The notes below the pieces were generated by a model, which made no database searches, was not told the origin of the DNA, and saw nothing but the letters and a program-made list of their open reading frames with translations. This document shows positions 52,889 through 61,812 of a DNA stretch of 64,000 nt, piece by piece. Source of the DNA: Gluconobacter oxydans (GTDB taxonomy: Bacteria > Pseudomonadota > Alphaproteobacteria > Acetobacterales > Acetobacteraceae); assembly GCF_006539685.1 (NCBI RefSeq), contig NZ_BJNM01000007.1, forward strand, positions 1-64,000, given 5' to 3'. Position 1 is the first letter of the stretch. The number at the start of each line of letters is the position of its first letter. Position numbers and translations under genes: made by a program.

Positions 52889-53617
52889 TCACGGTGCCGG
52901 ATGACGGACTTCCAGGGACGTGAAGGTCACCTGCGCCATGTCGCCGTGACAGGGCATGTGCCATCCGGTCTGACCGGCGACGGCTTCGAACCACATGACG
53001 GATGCGGTCCCGGCCATGGGCATTGCGAGCACGCTGCGACTGCCGTTGACGACAACGACGAGCGTTCCGTTGGGACGCGAGGAGATGGCATAGCTGACGT
53101 TGCGGTCCGGATAGATCGTACCGGCGACGATGTTGTGGGTCGAACTGCCATCATGGACGGTGACGGTCACCTGCGAGCGATGGCCGTCTGCGACCAGTTC
53201 CACAACGGCACCGTGCGGGCTCTGGATGCGGCCGATGATGACGCGCTGGTCGCTGGGCCAGGTGTCGATATGCAGGCTGGCGTTCATGTCGGCCGGAGTC
53301 TGCTGGAAATACCAGGCCGTGCCTTCACGCAGGACGGTGGCAGGGGCCGTCTGCCCCCGGATGGACGGCTGAAGCCCGTCCGTCCGCAGGATGATGGCGC
53401 CTGTTGCCGGGTTCTGCTGATAGAACGGGCTGTGGTAGCCGGTTGCGAGCGTGCTGCCCGGAACAAGGCGTAGTTTCAGCCGTGCCTGCGGCTCCTGAAG
53501 GGTGAAGCTGCCTGCCTGTGGCGGAGAGCGTGTGTCCATGGCCGATGCGGGGACCAGCGCGGTACCTGCCAGTGCGAGGGTCAGGCAGGTTGCGCAGATG
53601 AGGCGGGACAGGGACAT
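52889..53617 (-). CDS. secreted jelly-roll protein related to polysaccharide lyase family 7
   Basis: The protein has 242 residues. A signal peptide ends near ASA (residue 26). The mature part reads as a single beta jelly roll. In PL7 alginate lyases the active-site strands carry RxELR, QIH and YFKAG; here the corresponding places appear to read VLREGTAWYF, IIGRIQSP and MWFEAVAG. The catalytic His of QIH is thus not seen. NVSYAISSRPNGTLVVVVNG matches the typical NG strand. It may be a lyase of changed specificity or a glycan-binding relative. The assignment is by pattern only. Two Cys may form a disulfide. Confidence 0.5.
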   Translation of the reverse strand: MSLSRLICATCLTLALAGTALVPASAMDTRSPPQAGSFTLQEPQARLKLRLVPGSTLATGYHSPFYQQNPATGAIILRTDGLQPSIRGQTAPATVLREGTAWYFQQTPADMNASLHIDTWPSDQRVIIGRIQSPHGAVVELVADGHRSQVTVTVHDGSSTHNIVAGTIYPDRNVSYAISSRPNGTLVVVVNGSRSVLAMPMAGTASVMWFEAVAGQTGWHMPCHGDMAQVTFTSLEVRHPAP

Positions 53618-53659
53618 GACGGTTCCTTCAGATCGGCAGGCAGGCGTGAACAGGGTGTT

Positions 53660-54544
53660 TCAGCGGCTCATGAGAACGGTGAGCTGCGCCTGTTCCAGAA
53701 TGTGACGGGTGACACCGCCCAGAATCATCTGGCGCAGACGGGAGTGGGAATAGGCGCCCATGCCGAGCATGTCGGCATTGAACTCCGTGGCTGCCTTCAG
53801 GAGCCCCGCGCCGATGTCACGGTTGACGGCCTCGAACTCGCTGGCCGTGGCGGAAATGCCGTGCATCCGCAGATAGGTCACGACTTCATCCGCGCCCGGT
53901 CCGCGACGCTGGTAGTCCTGACAGGTCAGGACCTGCACGGCTTCGGCCTTGTGGGCCCAGGGCAGGATGCAGCGCAGGGCCAGTGAGGCTTCAGGCGTGC
54001 CGTTCCAGGCGATGGCGATGCGCTTGCCCACCGTCTTTGGCGGGGCGGGCGGAGCGATCACGAGCGGGCGTCCGCTGTCGAACAGGATGGCATGCAGCGT
54101 TTCGGAGGCGCGGGGGTCGCCGTCCTTGGCGAGGTTCGGGACCAGCGTCATGTCGGCCAGACGGGAGCGCCATGTCAGGGAATCGTGCTCGGTGCCGTTG
54201 AGGACATCGAGGCTGGCGCTGACGCCATCGCCCGCGGAGGAGCCGATCTTCGAGGGCTCGACCCGGCGGATGCCATGCTCGTGGATGAAGGCGTCGAAGG
54301 CCTTGCGGATCGCGATCGCGCGGCGCTGGGCCTCGGTCGTGGCCGTGTCGATCATTTCATTGACCATGCCGGCCGAGATGCCTTCACCGGCCAGCGTCGC
54401 GACTTCGGACGGGTCCGAGCCGACCACGACAGCGGACAGATGGGCATCGAAACGGCGCGCGAAATCCAGCGCGACCGACATGACGGCTTCGAGGTCACCG
54501 GAGCCGTTCAGGGGGAGAAGGATATTCTTGATGTCGATAAGCAT
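53660..54544 (-). CDS. universal stress protein (tandem UspA domains)
   Basis: The protein has 294 residues, about twice a single UspA domain. The first domain begins KNILLPLNGSGDLEAVMSVAL and has degenerate nucleotide residues. The second begins RIAIAWNGTPEASLALRCIL and ends with the ATP-binding pattern GAYSHSRLRQMILGGVTRHIL (G-2x-G-type). Such proteins are soluble and tend to be raised in stress or growth arrest. It stands alone, with about 48 bases to pdxH on one side and 42 to the jelly-roll gene on the other. Confidence 0.88.
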   Translation of the reverse strand: MLIDIKNILLPLNGSGDLEAVMSVALDFARRFDAHLSAVVVGSDPSEVATLAGEGISAGMVNEMIDTATTEAQRRAIAIRKAFDAFIHEHGIRRVEPSKIGSSAGDGVSASLDVLNGTEHDSLTWRSRLADMTLVPNLAKDGDPRASETLHAILFDSGRPLVIAPPAPPKTVGKRIAIAWNGTPEASLALRCILPWAHKAEAVQVLTCQDYQRRGPGADEVVTYLRMHGISATASEFEAVNRDIGAGLLKAATEFNADMLGMGAYSHSRLRQMILGGVTRHILEQAQLTVLMSR

Positions 54545-54592
54545 GGGTCAGGGCTCCCCGGCCAAAATCTGCAGAACGTCGTTATGATGTAT

Positions 54593-55195
54593 TTACGGAT
54601 AAAGTCGCGTGACGTTCCATCCGTTTCCGTCACGGGTCCACACGGCTCTGTCATGCAGGCGGTAGGGGCGATCCTGCCAGAATTCGATGGCTTCGGGCAG
54701 AACGCGGAAGCCCGACCAGTTGGCGGGGCGGGGGATCGGCCCGTCGCCGTATTTCTCGTCCACGGCCTTCAGGCGTTCCTCGAAGGTGCTGCGGTCATCC
54801 AGGGGGCGTGACTGGTCGGACGCAATGGCGCCAAGGCGGGACATGCGCGAGCGGCTTGCGAAATACGCATCGGCTTCGGCGGCGCTGACGGCTTCGACCG
54901 GGCCTTCGATCCGGATCTGGCGGCGAAGGGATTTCCAGTGGAACAGCAGGGCGACATGCGGGTTGGCCAGCAGTTCGCGTCCCTTGCGGCTTTCCAGATT
55001 GGTATAGAAAACGAAGCCGCGCTCATCCACGCCCTTGAGCAGGAGCATCCGGACGGAAGGTCGCCCGTCAGGCGTGGCGGTTGCCACGGCCATGGCGTTG
55101 GGATCATTCGGCTCGGATTTCTCGGCATCCGACACCCAGGCCGCAAACAGGGCGAAGGGATCGGCCTTCAGGTCAATCAGGGGGATGTCGGACAT
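54593..55195 (-). CDS. pdxH: pyridoxamine 5'-phosphate oxidase
   Basis: The protein has 200 residues. It uses FMN and O2 to make PLP from PNP or PMP. FMN contacts lie in RMLLLKGVDERGFVFYTN and ESRKGRELLANPHVALLFHW; the PLP-site RPANWSGFRVLPEAIEFWQ and the C-terminal RDGNGWNVTRLYP are standard. The ATG at 55195 is fixed by AAGGAGA at ideal spacing. Longer reading upstream is Cys/Arg-rich and non-conserved. PLP serves lysA and many other enzymes. Confidence 0.96.
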   Translation of the reverse strand: MSDIPLIDLKADPFALFAAWVSDAEKSEPNDPNAMAVATATPDGRPSVRMLLLKGVDERGFVFYTNLESRKGRELLANPHVALLFHWKSLRRQIRIEGPVEAVSAAEADAYFASRSRMSRLGAIASDQSRPLDDRSTFEERLKAVDEKYGDGPIPRPANWSGFRVLPEAIEFWQDRPYRLHDRAVWTRDGNGWNVTRLYP

Positions 55196-55325
55196 GGGAC
55201 TCTCCTTGGAACTGGATTGGCGGAACAGGCCTGATGCGGCAGGAGCAACGCAGACCGGTTCGCCAGTGTGGAGATCATAACGCGGATGGCACGTTCCAGC
55301 TATCCGGCCCGCTATGGGCACAAGT

Positions 55326-55869
55326 TTACGCGCTCCGCTCACACCGCGCCTTGATCTGGGACAGCACGCGTCGTCGCAGCAGGCCACTGACTGGGCGGAT
55401 CACGAGCCAGTAGGGCAGGAAGCGCCGCCGGACATGGGAAGTGGGACACAGAATATGTGTCTGCGTAACAAGGCGCGTCCGTCCCCGCTTCGCTGGCACT
55501 GTCATAAAGGACAGGATCAGGGTTGCAGCGGACGCATCCCTGTCACCGAGAAACTCCATGGGTGTGTCAAAACGGCGCAGGCCGTAATCCGTCCGCCAGA
55601 AAGCGCCTTTTAGCCCGTAGACCAGACTGCGATTGGTCTGGGAAAGGAGCGTGAAGTCCTGAAGCTCCAGAGGTGGCGGAGAGGGGGCATGCAGCAGGCG
55701 GGCCGGCAGTCCACGCAGGTAAAGGGTTGGGGCGGAGAAGCGGATCATCCCCCAGACGGTAGTGCGGTACGGAATTCAGAATGGTCTCGGGCCGGGCGGG
55801 GATCAGGATGGAATGGCGTTCGGAAAAATCGAACGGGTCCATGGTGGCGCGGGCGGATTTCGAACACAT
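55326..55869 (-). pseudogene. conserved protein of unknown function, split by a one-base frameshift
   Basis: The 5' part (from ATG 55869 or 55842) encodes FSERHSILIPARPETIL and HYR; the 3' part, in another frame, encodes APTLYLRGLPARLLHAP, LVYGLKGAFWRTDYGL and LPYWLVIRPVSGLLRRR. Joined, they form one SRPBCC-like protein of about 180 residues of a type I recall from many bacteria, with no known function. The frames meet at a run of five C (55749-55753); four C would restore one frame. Upstream of the join, the second frame has a stop, so two separate genes are unlikely. It is either a real lesion, a phase-variable tract or a sequencing slip. Confidence 0.75.
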
Positions 55870-56014
55870 GGGGCGGAAATTCCTCAGCGCCGGAGTGATG
55901 CCTTAATGCCCGGTCAGAGGGCAAAAAACGGCGCAATCGTCGCAAAGTCTTGTCTGTCACGGGCGCTTGTGCAACCACGGCCCTCAATACGCCAACGCGA
56001 TTCAGGAAATCACC

Positions 56015-56866
56015 ATGTCTGAAACGGAAGACAATATCCCGGCTCCAGTGACCGGCACGCTCATGAAGGGCAAGCGCGGTGTGATCATGGGTGTTGCCAA
56101 CAAGCACTCCATTGCCTGGGCCATTGCCAGCGCCTGTGCGGCACAGGGTGCGGAACTTGCTTTCACCTATCAGGGCGAGGCGCTGGGCAAGCGCGTCCGC
56201 CCGCTGGCCGAGAGCGTGGGCTCTTCGCTGGTTCTGCCCTGCGATGTGAGCAATGACGACGCCATCAATGCGACGTTCGACGAGATCGAGAAGAGCTGGG
56301 GCAAGATCGACTTCGTGCTCCATGCCATCGCTTTCGCCGACAAGCAGTATCTTCGCGGTCGCTACATCGACACGCCGCGTGATGCGTTTCTGCAGGCCAT
56401 GGACATCTCCTGTTATTCCTTCGTCGCCGTTGCACGTCGTGCGTCCGCGATGATGAATCCGGGCGGATCGTTCCTCAGCATGACCTATCTCGGTGCCGAG
56501 CGCGTCATGCCGCATTACAATGTGATGGGTGTGGCCAAGGCGGCTCTCGAAGCTTCCGTGCGCTACATGGCTGCCGATCTGGGCCGCGACGATATCCGCG
56601 TGAACGGCATCTCCGCCGGTCCGATCATGACGCTGGCCGCCAACGGGATCAGCGATTTCCGCTACATCCTGCGCTGGAACCAGCTCAACGCCCCGATGGA
56701 GCGCAACGTGACCCTTAAGGATGTCGGTGGTTCGGGCATGTATCTGCTCTCCGACCTGTCCAGCGGTGTGACGGGCGAGATCCATCACGTGGATTGTGGC
56801 TACCACACGGTCGGTATGAAGAACCCGGACGCTCCGGACATCGCAGCGGTCGGTTCCGGGAACTGA
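56015..56866 (+). CDS. fabI: enoyl-[acyl-carrier-protein] reductase (NADH)
   Basis: The protein has 283 residues. It reduces trans-2-enoyl-ACP in the last step of each fatty acid elongation cycle. It is an atypical [33 protein letters not shown] binds NADH, and the catalytic Tyr and Lys appear in [12 protein letters not shown] (Y-x6-K), with [14 protein letters not shown] following. AGGAAA stands eight bases before the ATG at 56015. It is the triclosan-target class. aroC follows after one base, so the two are co-transcribed. Confidence 0.95.
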   Translation: MSETEDNIPAPVTGTLMKGKRGVIMGVANKHSIAWAIASACAAQGAELAFTYQGEALGKRVRPLAESVGSSLVLPCDVSNDDAINATFDEIEKSWGKIDFVLHAIAFADKQYLRGRYIDTPRDAFLQAMDISCYSFVAVARRASAMMNPGGSFLSMTYLGAERVMPHYNVMGVAKAALEASVRYMAADLGRDDIRVNGISAGPIMTLAANGISDFRYILRWNQLNAPMERNVTLKDVGGSGMYLLSDLSSGVTGEIHHVDCGYHTVGMKNPDAPDIAAVGSGN

Positions 56867-56867
56867 C

Positions 56868-57950
56868 ATGTCGGACAACAGCTTCGGGAAGCTCTTTCGC
56901 GTCACCACCTGGGGTGAGAGTCACGGACCGGCCATCGGCTGCGTCATTGATGGCTGCCCACCCCGCCTGAAGCTGTCCGAAGAGGACATCCAGCCCTGGC
57001 TCGACCGCCGTCGTCCGGGGCAGTCCCGCTTTACCACGCAGCGCCGGGAGCCGGATCAGGTCCGGATCCTCTCAGGCGTGTTTGAAGGCCAGACGACCGG
57101 CACGCCCATTTCGCTGATGATCGAGAATACCGATCAGCGGTCGAAGGATTACGGCGATATCGCAACCCGCTATCGCCCCGGTCATGCCGATATAGCCTAT
57201 GACATGAAATACGGCATCCGCGACTATCGCGGGGGCGGACGTTCTTCGGCGCGCGAGACGGCAATGCGGGTTGCGGCGGGTGCCGTAGCGCGTGTGCTGC
57301 TCAGAACGCTGGTGGGTGAGGGCGTGAAGATCCGGGCTGCCCTGACGGGAATCGGTGGCCAGACCATCGATCCGTCCCGCTGGGACTGGGACGAGGTCGA
57401 GCGTAATCCGCTGTGGTGTCCGGATGCGGAATCCGTGGGGCCGTGGGAAGCTCTTCTCGACTCCATCCGCAAAGATGGATCATCAATCGGGGCGACCGTC
57501 GAAGTTGTGGCGGAAGGTCTGCCTGCCGGACTCGGTGCGCCGGTCTATGGCAAGCTCGATGCCGATCTGGCAGGGGCCATGATGGGTATCAATGGCGTGA
57601 AGGGTGTCGAAATCGGAGACGGTTTTGCCGTAGCGGCCCTGCGCGGTGAGCAGAACGCTGATCCGATTGCACCGGGGCCGCAGTTCGCATCCAACCATGC
57701 CGGCGGCATTCTGGGCGGTATTTCGACGGGACAGCCCATTGTGGCACGTTTTGCGATCAAGCCGACCAGTTCGATCCTTACGCCTGTTCCGAGCATCACG
57801 CGCGATGGGGAGTCTGTCGAAGTGATGACGAAGGGGCGGCACGATCCCTGCATCGGTATCCGTGCCGTGCCGGTCGCTGAGGCGATGATGGCCTGTGTGC
57901 TGGCCGATCACCTGCTGCGCGATCATGCGCAGTGTGGCTGGGGGCGCTAG
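56868..57950 (+). CDS. aroC: chorismate synthase
   Basis: The protein has 360 residues. It eliminates phosphate from EPSP to give chorismate, using reduced FMN. Family blocks are [23 protein letters not shown] at the N-terminus, [53 protein letters not shown] and [18 protein letters not shown]. The gene is one base after fabI. With aroE at 26096 it covers two shikimate-pathway steps in the window. It converges on the OsmC gene. Confidence 0.96.
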   Translation: MSDNSFGKLFRVTTWGESHGPAIGCVIDGCPPRLKLSEEDIQPWLDRRRPGQSRFTTQRREPDQVRILSGVFEGQTTGTPISLMIENTDQRSKDYGDIATRYRPGHADIAYDMKYGIRDYRGGGRSSARETAMRVAAGAVARVLLRTLVGEGVKIRAALTGIGGQTIDPSRWDWDEVERNPLWCPDAESVGPWEALLDSIRKDGSSIGATVEVVAEGLPAGLGAPVYGKLDADLAGAMMGINGVKGVEIGDGFAVAALRGEQNADPIAPGPQFASNHAGGILGGISTGQPIVARFAIKPTSSILTPVPSITRDGESVEVMTKGRHDPCIGIRAVPVAEAMMACVLADHLLRDHAQCGWGR

Positions 57951-57959
57951 GCCCCAGCC
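57936..57959. terminator. candidate hairpin at the aroC stop
   Basis: GGCTGGGG (57936-57943) pairs with CCCCAGCC (57952-57959); the aroC stop lies in the loop and TTTC follows. It lies between convergent genes. The T-run is poor. Confidence 0.4.
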
Positions 57960-57976
57960 TTTCGGTATCGGGCGCT

Positions 57977-58408
57977 TCAGCCTTCGAACGTGGCGTCCAG
58001 GGTGATCTTGGCCTTGATGACCTGCGACAGCGGGCAGCCTTCCTTGGCCTTGTTGGCAATTTCCAGAAACTGCGCTTCCGATGCGCCGGGAACCTTGCCG
58101 CGCAGGGTCAGGTGAGACTGCGTGATGGCAAAGCCTTCGCCAGACTTGTCCAGAGACACCGTGGCTTTCGTTTCCAGGGATTCGGCCTTGAAACCAGCCT
58201 GCTCGAGCATCATGGACAGCGCCATGGTGAAACAGCCGGCATGGGCCGCGCCGAGCAGCTCTTCGGGGTTCGTGCCGGGCTTGTCTTCGAAACGGGTGTT
58301 GAAGCCGTAGGGCTGGTTCTGCAGGGCCCCGCTCTGCGTGGAAATCGTGCCTTTGCCGTCCTTGAGGCCGCCGGTCCAGTGGGCTGATGCTGTCTTCTTG
58401 ATGGTCAT
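57977..58408 (-). CDS. osmC: OsmC-family organic hydroperoxide reductase
   Basis: The protein has 143 residues. The two redox Cys are present in AAHAGCFTMALSM and KEGCPLSQV, separated as in OsmC, which reduces organic and lipid peroxides. TRFEDKPGTNPEELLGAAHAGC is the OsmC branch signature rather than Ohr. The ATG at 58408 (MTIKKTASAHW) is preferred to the upstream in-frame start at 58453. Upstream lies a perfect 10-base palindrome TGACATGTCA (58448-58457). Confidence 0.9.
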   Translation of the reverse strand: MTIKKTASAHWTGGLKDGKGTISTQSGALQNQPYGFNTRFEDKPGTNPEELLGAAHAGCFTMALSMMLEQAGFKAESLETKATVSLDKSGEGFAITQSHLTLRGKVPGASEAQFLEIANKAKEGCPLSQVIKAKITLDATFEG

Positions 58409-58447
58409 GATGGGCTCTTCCATGTTGTGGGCTCGCCCGTTTAAACG

Positions 58448-58457
58448 TGACATGTCA
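58448..58457. promoter_or_regulatory. palindrome TGACATGTCA upstream of osmC
   Basis: This perfect 10-base dyad lies 40 bases before the osmC start. It could be a regulator site for the peroxidase gene. No regulator is named, because the match is to symmetry only. Confidence 0.25.
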
Positions 58458-58582
58458 TGGATCGTTTCCCGCGTCGGTGTTCACGAAATTTCCCGATCCT
58501 GTGACCGCCATCACACACTGAGAAAAATGTTCTTGGGGGTGTTTTTGGGATAACCGCGGCTAAGGGCAGTTTTCTGCGATCG

Positions 58583-58598
58583 CCACTATATCTAGGGC
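58583..58598 (+). promoter_or_regulatory. NrdR-like box 1
   Basis: The core CTATATCTAG (58586-58595) matches the NrdR consensus acaCwAtATaTwGtgt with one core mismatch and some flanking differences. It lies 148 bases before the nrdA-type start and pairs with a second box 31 bases downstream. Confidence 0.6.
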
Positions 58599-58613
58599 TA
58601 TTAACTCTTTCGA

Positions 58614-58629
58614 AGGCTATATGTAGGAA
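58614..58629 (+). promoter_or_regulatory. NrdR-like box 2
   Basis: The core CTATATGTAG (58617-58626) matches the consensus with one core mismatch. The centre-to-centre spacing of 31 bases, about three helical turns, is the spacing known for NrdR operator pairs, which repress ribonucleotide reductase genes according to the ATP/dATP level. Confidence 0.6.
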
Positions 58630-58670
58630 TGTGCTAATTCATAGCTTCTCAGAATTTGCAAGCAAACTTC

Positions 58671-58712
58671 ACGCTTGCTCACTGCCCTCTTTAGAGGGCA
58701 GTGAGCAAGCGT
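58671..58712 (+). repeat. perfect 20-base inverted repeat in the nrd leader
   Basis: Bases 58671-58690 (starting ACGCTTGCTC) are perfectly complementary to 58693-58712, with only TT between. In RNA it would form an 18-20 pair stem with a minimal loop. It ends 33 bases before the nrdA-type ATG and has no T-run. Such perfect symmetry without a gene is unlikely by chance. Confidence 0.8.
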
Positions 58713-58745
58713 AATCAGAAGAATTAATACGACCGGAGACAGCGA

Positions 58746-60722
58746 ATGACCCTTCATGACGTGACGACGGACCTGTCCGACAAAGCCGATCGCGCCCATG
58801 ACGTGCGTCCGCCGCTCGATCATCCCATCGGTGAAGCGCCGCTACCGGGCGATTCCGATTCTGCAGACATGTTCGACGATGTCGTGCAGCTTCCTGGCCA
58901 TCATGCCGTGCGGGTGGACCGTTCGCGCGACTCCCTGCTGACGGATTTCGGCAAGGCGACGCTGAACAACCGCTATTTGCTTCCGGGCGAGGACTATCAG
59001 GCGCTTTTTGCGCGTGTAGCCTCCTATTACGGCGCAGATGCGGGCCATGCGCAGCGGATCTATGACTACATTTCCCGCCACTGGTTCATGCCGGCCACGC
59101 CTGTACTGTCCAATGGTGGCACTGAGCGCGGCCTTCCGATTTCCTGCTTCCTGAACGAGGCCGAGGACAGCCTCTCGGGAATCGTGGGGCTGTGGAACGA
59201 GAACGTGTGGCTCGCGTCCAAGGGTGGCGGCATCGGGTCTTACTGGGGCAATCTGCGCTCCATCGGCGAGAATATCGGCCGCAACGGCAAGACGTCGGGC
59301 GTCATCCCGTTCATCCGCGTCATGGACAGCCTGACGCTGGCGATTTCGCAGGGTTCGCTCCGTCGTGGTTCGGCTGCGGTGTATCTGCCGGTCTGGCATC
59401 CGGAAGTGGAAGAATTCGTCGAGATGCGCCGCCCAACGGGTGGTGATCCGAACCGCAAGGCACTCAACCTGCATCACGGCGTGCTCGTGACAGACGCGTT
59501 CATGCGCGCGGTTGAGAATGATGAGGAATGGGCGCTGCTGTCTCCGAAGGATCACAGCACGATCCGCAAGGTTTCGGCGCGTGGTCTGTGGATCCGGATC
59601 CTGACGGCGCGGATGGAGCAGGGCGAGCCCTACATCATCTATTCCGATCATGTGAACCGCGCCCGTCCTGAGCATCACAAGCTGGCCGGGCTGGAAGTGA
59701 AGACCTCCAATCTCTGCGCCGAGATCACGCTGCCGACCGGCATTGACCATCACGGCAAGAACCGCACGGCCGTCTGCTGCCTGTCCTCGCTCAATCTCGA
59801 GACCTGGGACGAGTGGAAGGATGATCCGCAGTTCATCGAGGACGTGATGCTGTTCCTCGACAACGTGCTGCAGGACTTCATCGACCGCGCGCCGGACGAT
59901 ATGGCGCGGGCGAAATACGCCGCTGCGCGTGAGCGTTCGGTCGGTCTGGGCGTGATGGGATTCCATTCCTTCCTGCAGGCCCGGATGATTCCGTTCGAGT
60001 CCGTGATGGCGAAGGTCTGGAACCGGAAGATTTTCGAACACATCCGCAAGCAGGCCGATGCGGCATCGAAGCATCTGGCGGAAGTGCGCGGTCCGTGCCC
60101 CGATGCTGCCGAATACGGCTTCATGGAGCGTTTCTCACACAAGCTCGCTATTGCGCCGACGGCCTCGATTTCCATCATCACGGGCAATGCCAGCCCGGGC
60201 ATTGAGCCGATCAGCGCGAATGTGTTCCTGCAGAAGACGCTTTCGGGCTCGTTCTCGGTCCGCAACCGCCATCTGAAGAAAATTCTGGAAGAACGCGGCT
60301 ATGACACGGACGAAGTCTGGTCGGCGATCACGCTGAACAAGGGCTCCGTGCAGAACCTCGACTTCCTGACGCAGGACGAGAAGGACGTGTTCAAGACGGC
60401 GTTCGAACTCGACCAGCGCTGGGTTGTGGAACACGCTGCCGACCGTGCGCCGTTCATCTGTCAGGCGCAGTCGGTGAACCTGTTCCTGCCGGCCGACGTT
60501 CACAAGCGCGACCTGCATCAGATCCATTTCCAGGCGTGGAAGAAGGGCCTGAAGTCCCTGTACTACTGCCGCTCTCTGTCCGTGCAGCGCGCGGATGCCG
60601 TGTCCAACCTCGCGGTGAAGAGCGACATTCTGGAAGACGAAAAATACGAAGCCACGGCTCAGGCCGCCCCGCGCGGCGAGATGAGCAGCGGCGATTACGA
60701 AGAGTGCCTGTCCTGCCAGTAA
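58746..60722 (+). CDS. nrdA: class I ribonucleoside-diphosphate reductase, large subunit
   Basis: The protein has 658 residues, shorter than E. coli NrdA and without an evident N-terminal ATP-cone. It makes dNDPs by radical chemistry. Active-site parts are PISCFLNEAEDSLSGI (redox Cys), NLCAEITLPTG (thiyl Cys and Glu), the paired Tyr in SLYYCRSLS that relay the radical, and a C-terminal CLSCQ re-reduction pair. GGAGA precedes the ATG. Upstream are two NrdR-like boxes and a long inverted repeat. nrdB follows after 25 bases. NrdA/NrdE naming is uncertain. Confidence 0.93.
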   Translation: MTLHDVTTDLSDKADRAHDVRPPLDHPIGEAPLPGDSDSADMFDDVVQLPGHHAVRVDRSRDSLLTDFGKATLNNRYLLPGEDYQALFARVASYYGADAGHAQRIYDYISRHWFMPATPVLSNGGTERGLPISCFLNEAEDSLSGIVGLWNENVWLASKGGGIGSYWGNLRSIGENIGRNGKTSGVIPFIRVMDSLTLAISQGSLRRGSAAVYLPVWHPEVEEFVEMRRPTGGDPNRKALNLHHGVLVTDAFMRAVENDEEWALLSPKDHSTIRKVSARGLWIRILTARMEQGEPYIIYSDHVNRARPEHHKLAGLEVKTSNLCAEITLPTGIDHHGKNRTAVCCLSSLNLETWDEWKDDPQFIEDVMLFLDNVLQDFIDRAPDDMARAKYAAARERSVGLGVMGFHSFLQARMIPFESVMAKVWNRKIFEHIRKQADAASKHLAEVRGPCPDAAEYGFMERFSHKLAIAPTASISIITGNASPGIEPISANVFLQKTLSGSFSVRNRHLKKILEERGYDTDEVWSAITLNKGSVQNLDFLTQDEKDVFKTAFELDQRWVVEHAADRAPFICQAQSVNLFLPADVHKRDLHQIHFQAWKKGLKSLYYCRSLSVQRADAVSNLAVKSDILEDEKYEATAQAAPRGEMSSGDYEECLSCQ

Positions 60723-60747
60723 TGGCGGGATGTGAAAGGACGCGATC

Positions 60748-61767
60748 ATGAGCGACACGACCCCGACAACCGATCATCAGGGCGAGCAGCATTTCGACCT
60801 GATGACCGCCAACCCGGTCTACAAGCCCTTCCGCTACCCCTGGGCCTATGACGCCTGGCTGACCCAGCAGCGCGTCCACTGGCTGCCGGAAGAAGTGCCG
60901 CTGGCCGATGATGTGAAGGACTGGCACCGCACGCTGACGGAAGCCGAGCGTCATCTCGTGACGCAGATCTTCCGCTTCTTCACGCAGTCGGACGTGGAAG
61001 TGAACTCCGCGTACATGAAGTATTACAGCCAGGTCTTTAAACCGACTGAAGTGCTGATGATGCTGTCCGCGTTCTCGAATATCGAGACGATCCACATCGC
61101 TGCGTATTCCCATCTTCTTGATACCATCGGGATGCCCGAGACCGAGTATTCGGCCTTCCTGAAATACAAGGAGATGAAGGACAAATACGATTTCATGCAG
61201 TCGTTCAACATCGACAACAAGCGTGAAATCGCCAAGACCATGGCGGCCTTCGGGGCGTTCATGGAAGGGCTTCAGCTTTTCGCGTCCTTCGCGATTCTGC
61301 TGAACTTCCCGCGCTTCAACAAGCTCAAGGGCATGGGGCAGATCGTGTCCTGGTCGGTGCGTGACGAGACGCTGCACTGCCTGTCCATGATCCGCCTGTT
61401 CCGCACCTTCGTCCGCGAAAACAGCGAAATCTGGACGCCGGAGTTCCGCGAAGAACTGACGCAGATCTGCCGCACCACGGTCGAGCATGAGGACGCGTTC
61501 ATCGATCTGTGCTTCGAGATGGGCCCGGTCGAGGGTATGTCCTCCGAGGACGTGAAGCGTTACATCCGCTTCATTGCCGATCGTCGCCTGACGCAGCTGG
61601 GCCTAGATCCGGTTTATGGACAGGAAAGCAATCCGCTGCCGTGGATCGACGACATGCTGAACGCGGTCGAGCACGCAAATTTCTTCGAGAACCGCTCGAC
61701 GGAATATTCCCGTGCATCCACGTCCGGCACCTGGGAAGAAGCGTTCGAAGGCAACGTTTTCAGCTAA
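60748..61767 (+). CDS. nrdB: class I ribonucleoside-diphosphate reductase, small (radical) subunit
   Basis: The protein has 339 residues. It holds the di-metal site and the radical used by the large subunit. Ligand helices are visible as FFTQSDVEVNSAY, SNIETIHIAAY, FMEGLQLFASF and VRDETLHCLSM. The E-x2-H-x3-Y spacing in ETIHIAAY keeps the radical Tyr, so this is not a class Ic subunit with Phe. The C-terminal tail (EEAFEGNVFS) would dock on NrdA. A hairpin-like inverted repeat begins 13 bases after the stop. Confidence 0.95.
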   Translation: MSDTTPTTDHQGEQHFDLMTANPVYKPFRYPWAYDAWLTQQRVHWLPEEVPLADDVKDWHRTLTEAERHLVTQIFRFFTQSDVEVNSAYMKYYSQVFKPTEVLMMLSAFSNIETIHIAAYSHLLDTIGMPETEYSAFLKYKEMKDKYDFMQSFNIDNKREIAKTMAAFGAFMEGLQLFASFAILLNFPRFNKLKGMGQIVSWSVRDETLHCLSMIRLFRTFVRENSEIWTPEFREELTQICRTTVEHEDAFIDLCFEMGPVEGMSSEDVKRYIRFIADRRLTQLGLDPVYGQESNPLPWIDDMLNAVEHANFFENRSTEYSRASTSGTWEEAFEGNVFS

Positions 61768-61779
61768 GACCCTTCGTAT

Positions 61780-61812
61780 GGAGAAGCCCTAGCCTTCGGG
61801 CAGGGCTTCTCC
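61780..61812. terminator. candidate hairpin between convergent nrdB and methyltransferase genes
   Basis: GGAGAAGCCCT (61780-61790) pairs perfectly with AGGGCTTCTCC (61802-61812) around an 11-base loop. The right arm encodes the last residues of the methyltransferase. No T-run is seen on either strand, so a terminator or RNA-end-protecting role is only possible. Confidence 0.4.

Noticed and set aside
57796-58059. 87-codon minus-strand frame across the aroC/osmC junction
   Set aside because: It is Arg/Pro-rich, overlaps both real genes, and has no ribosome-binding site or motif.
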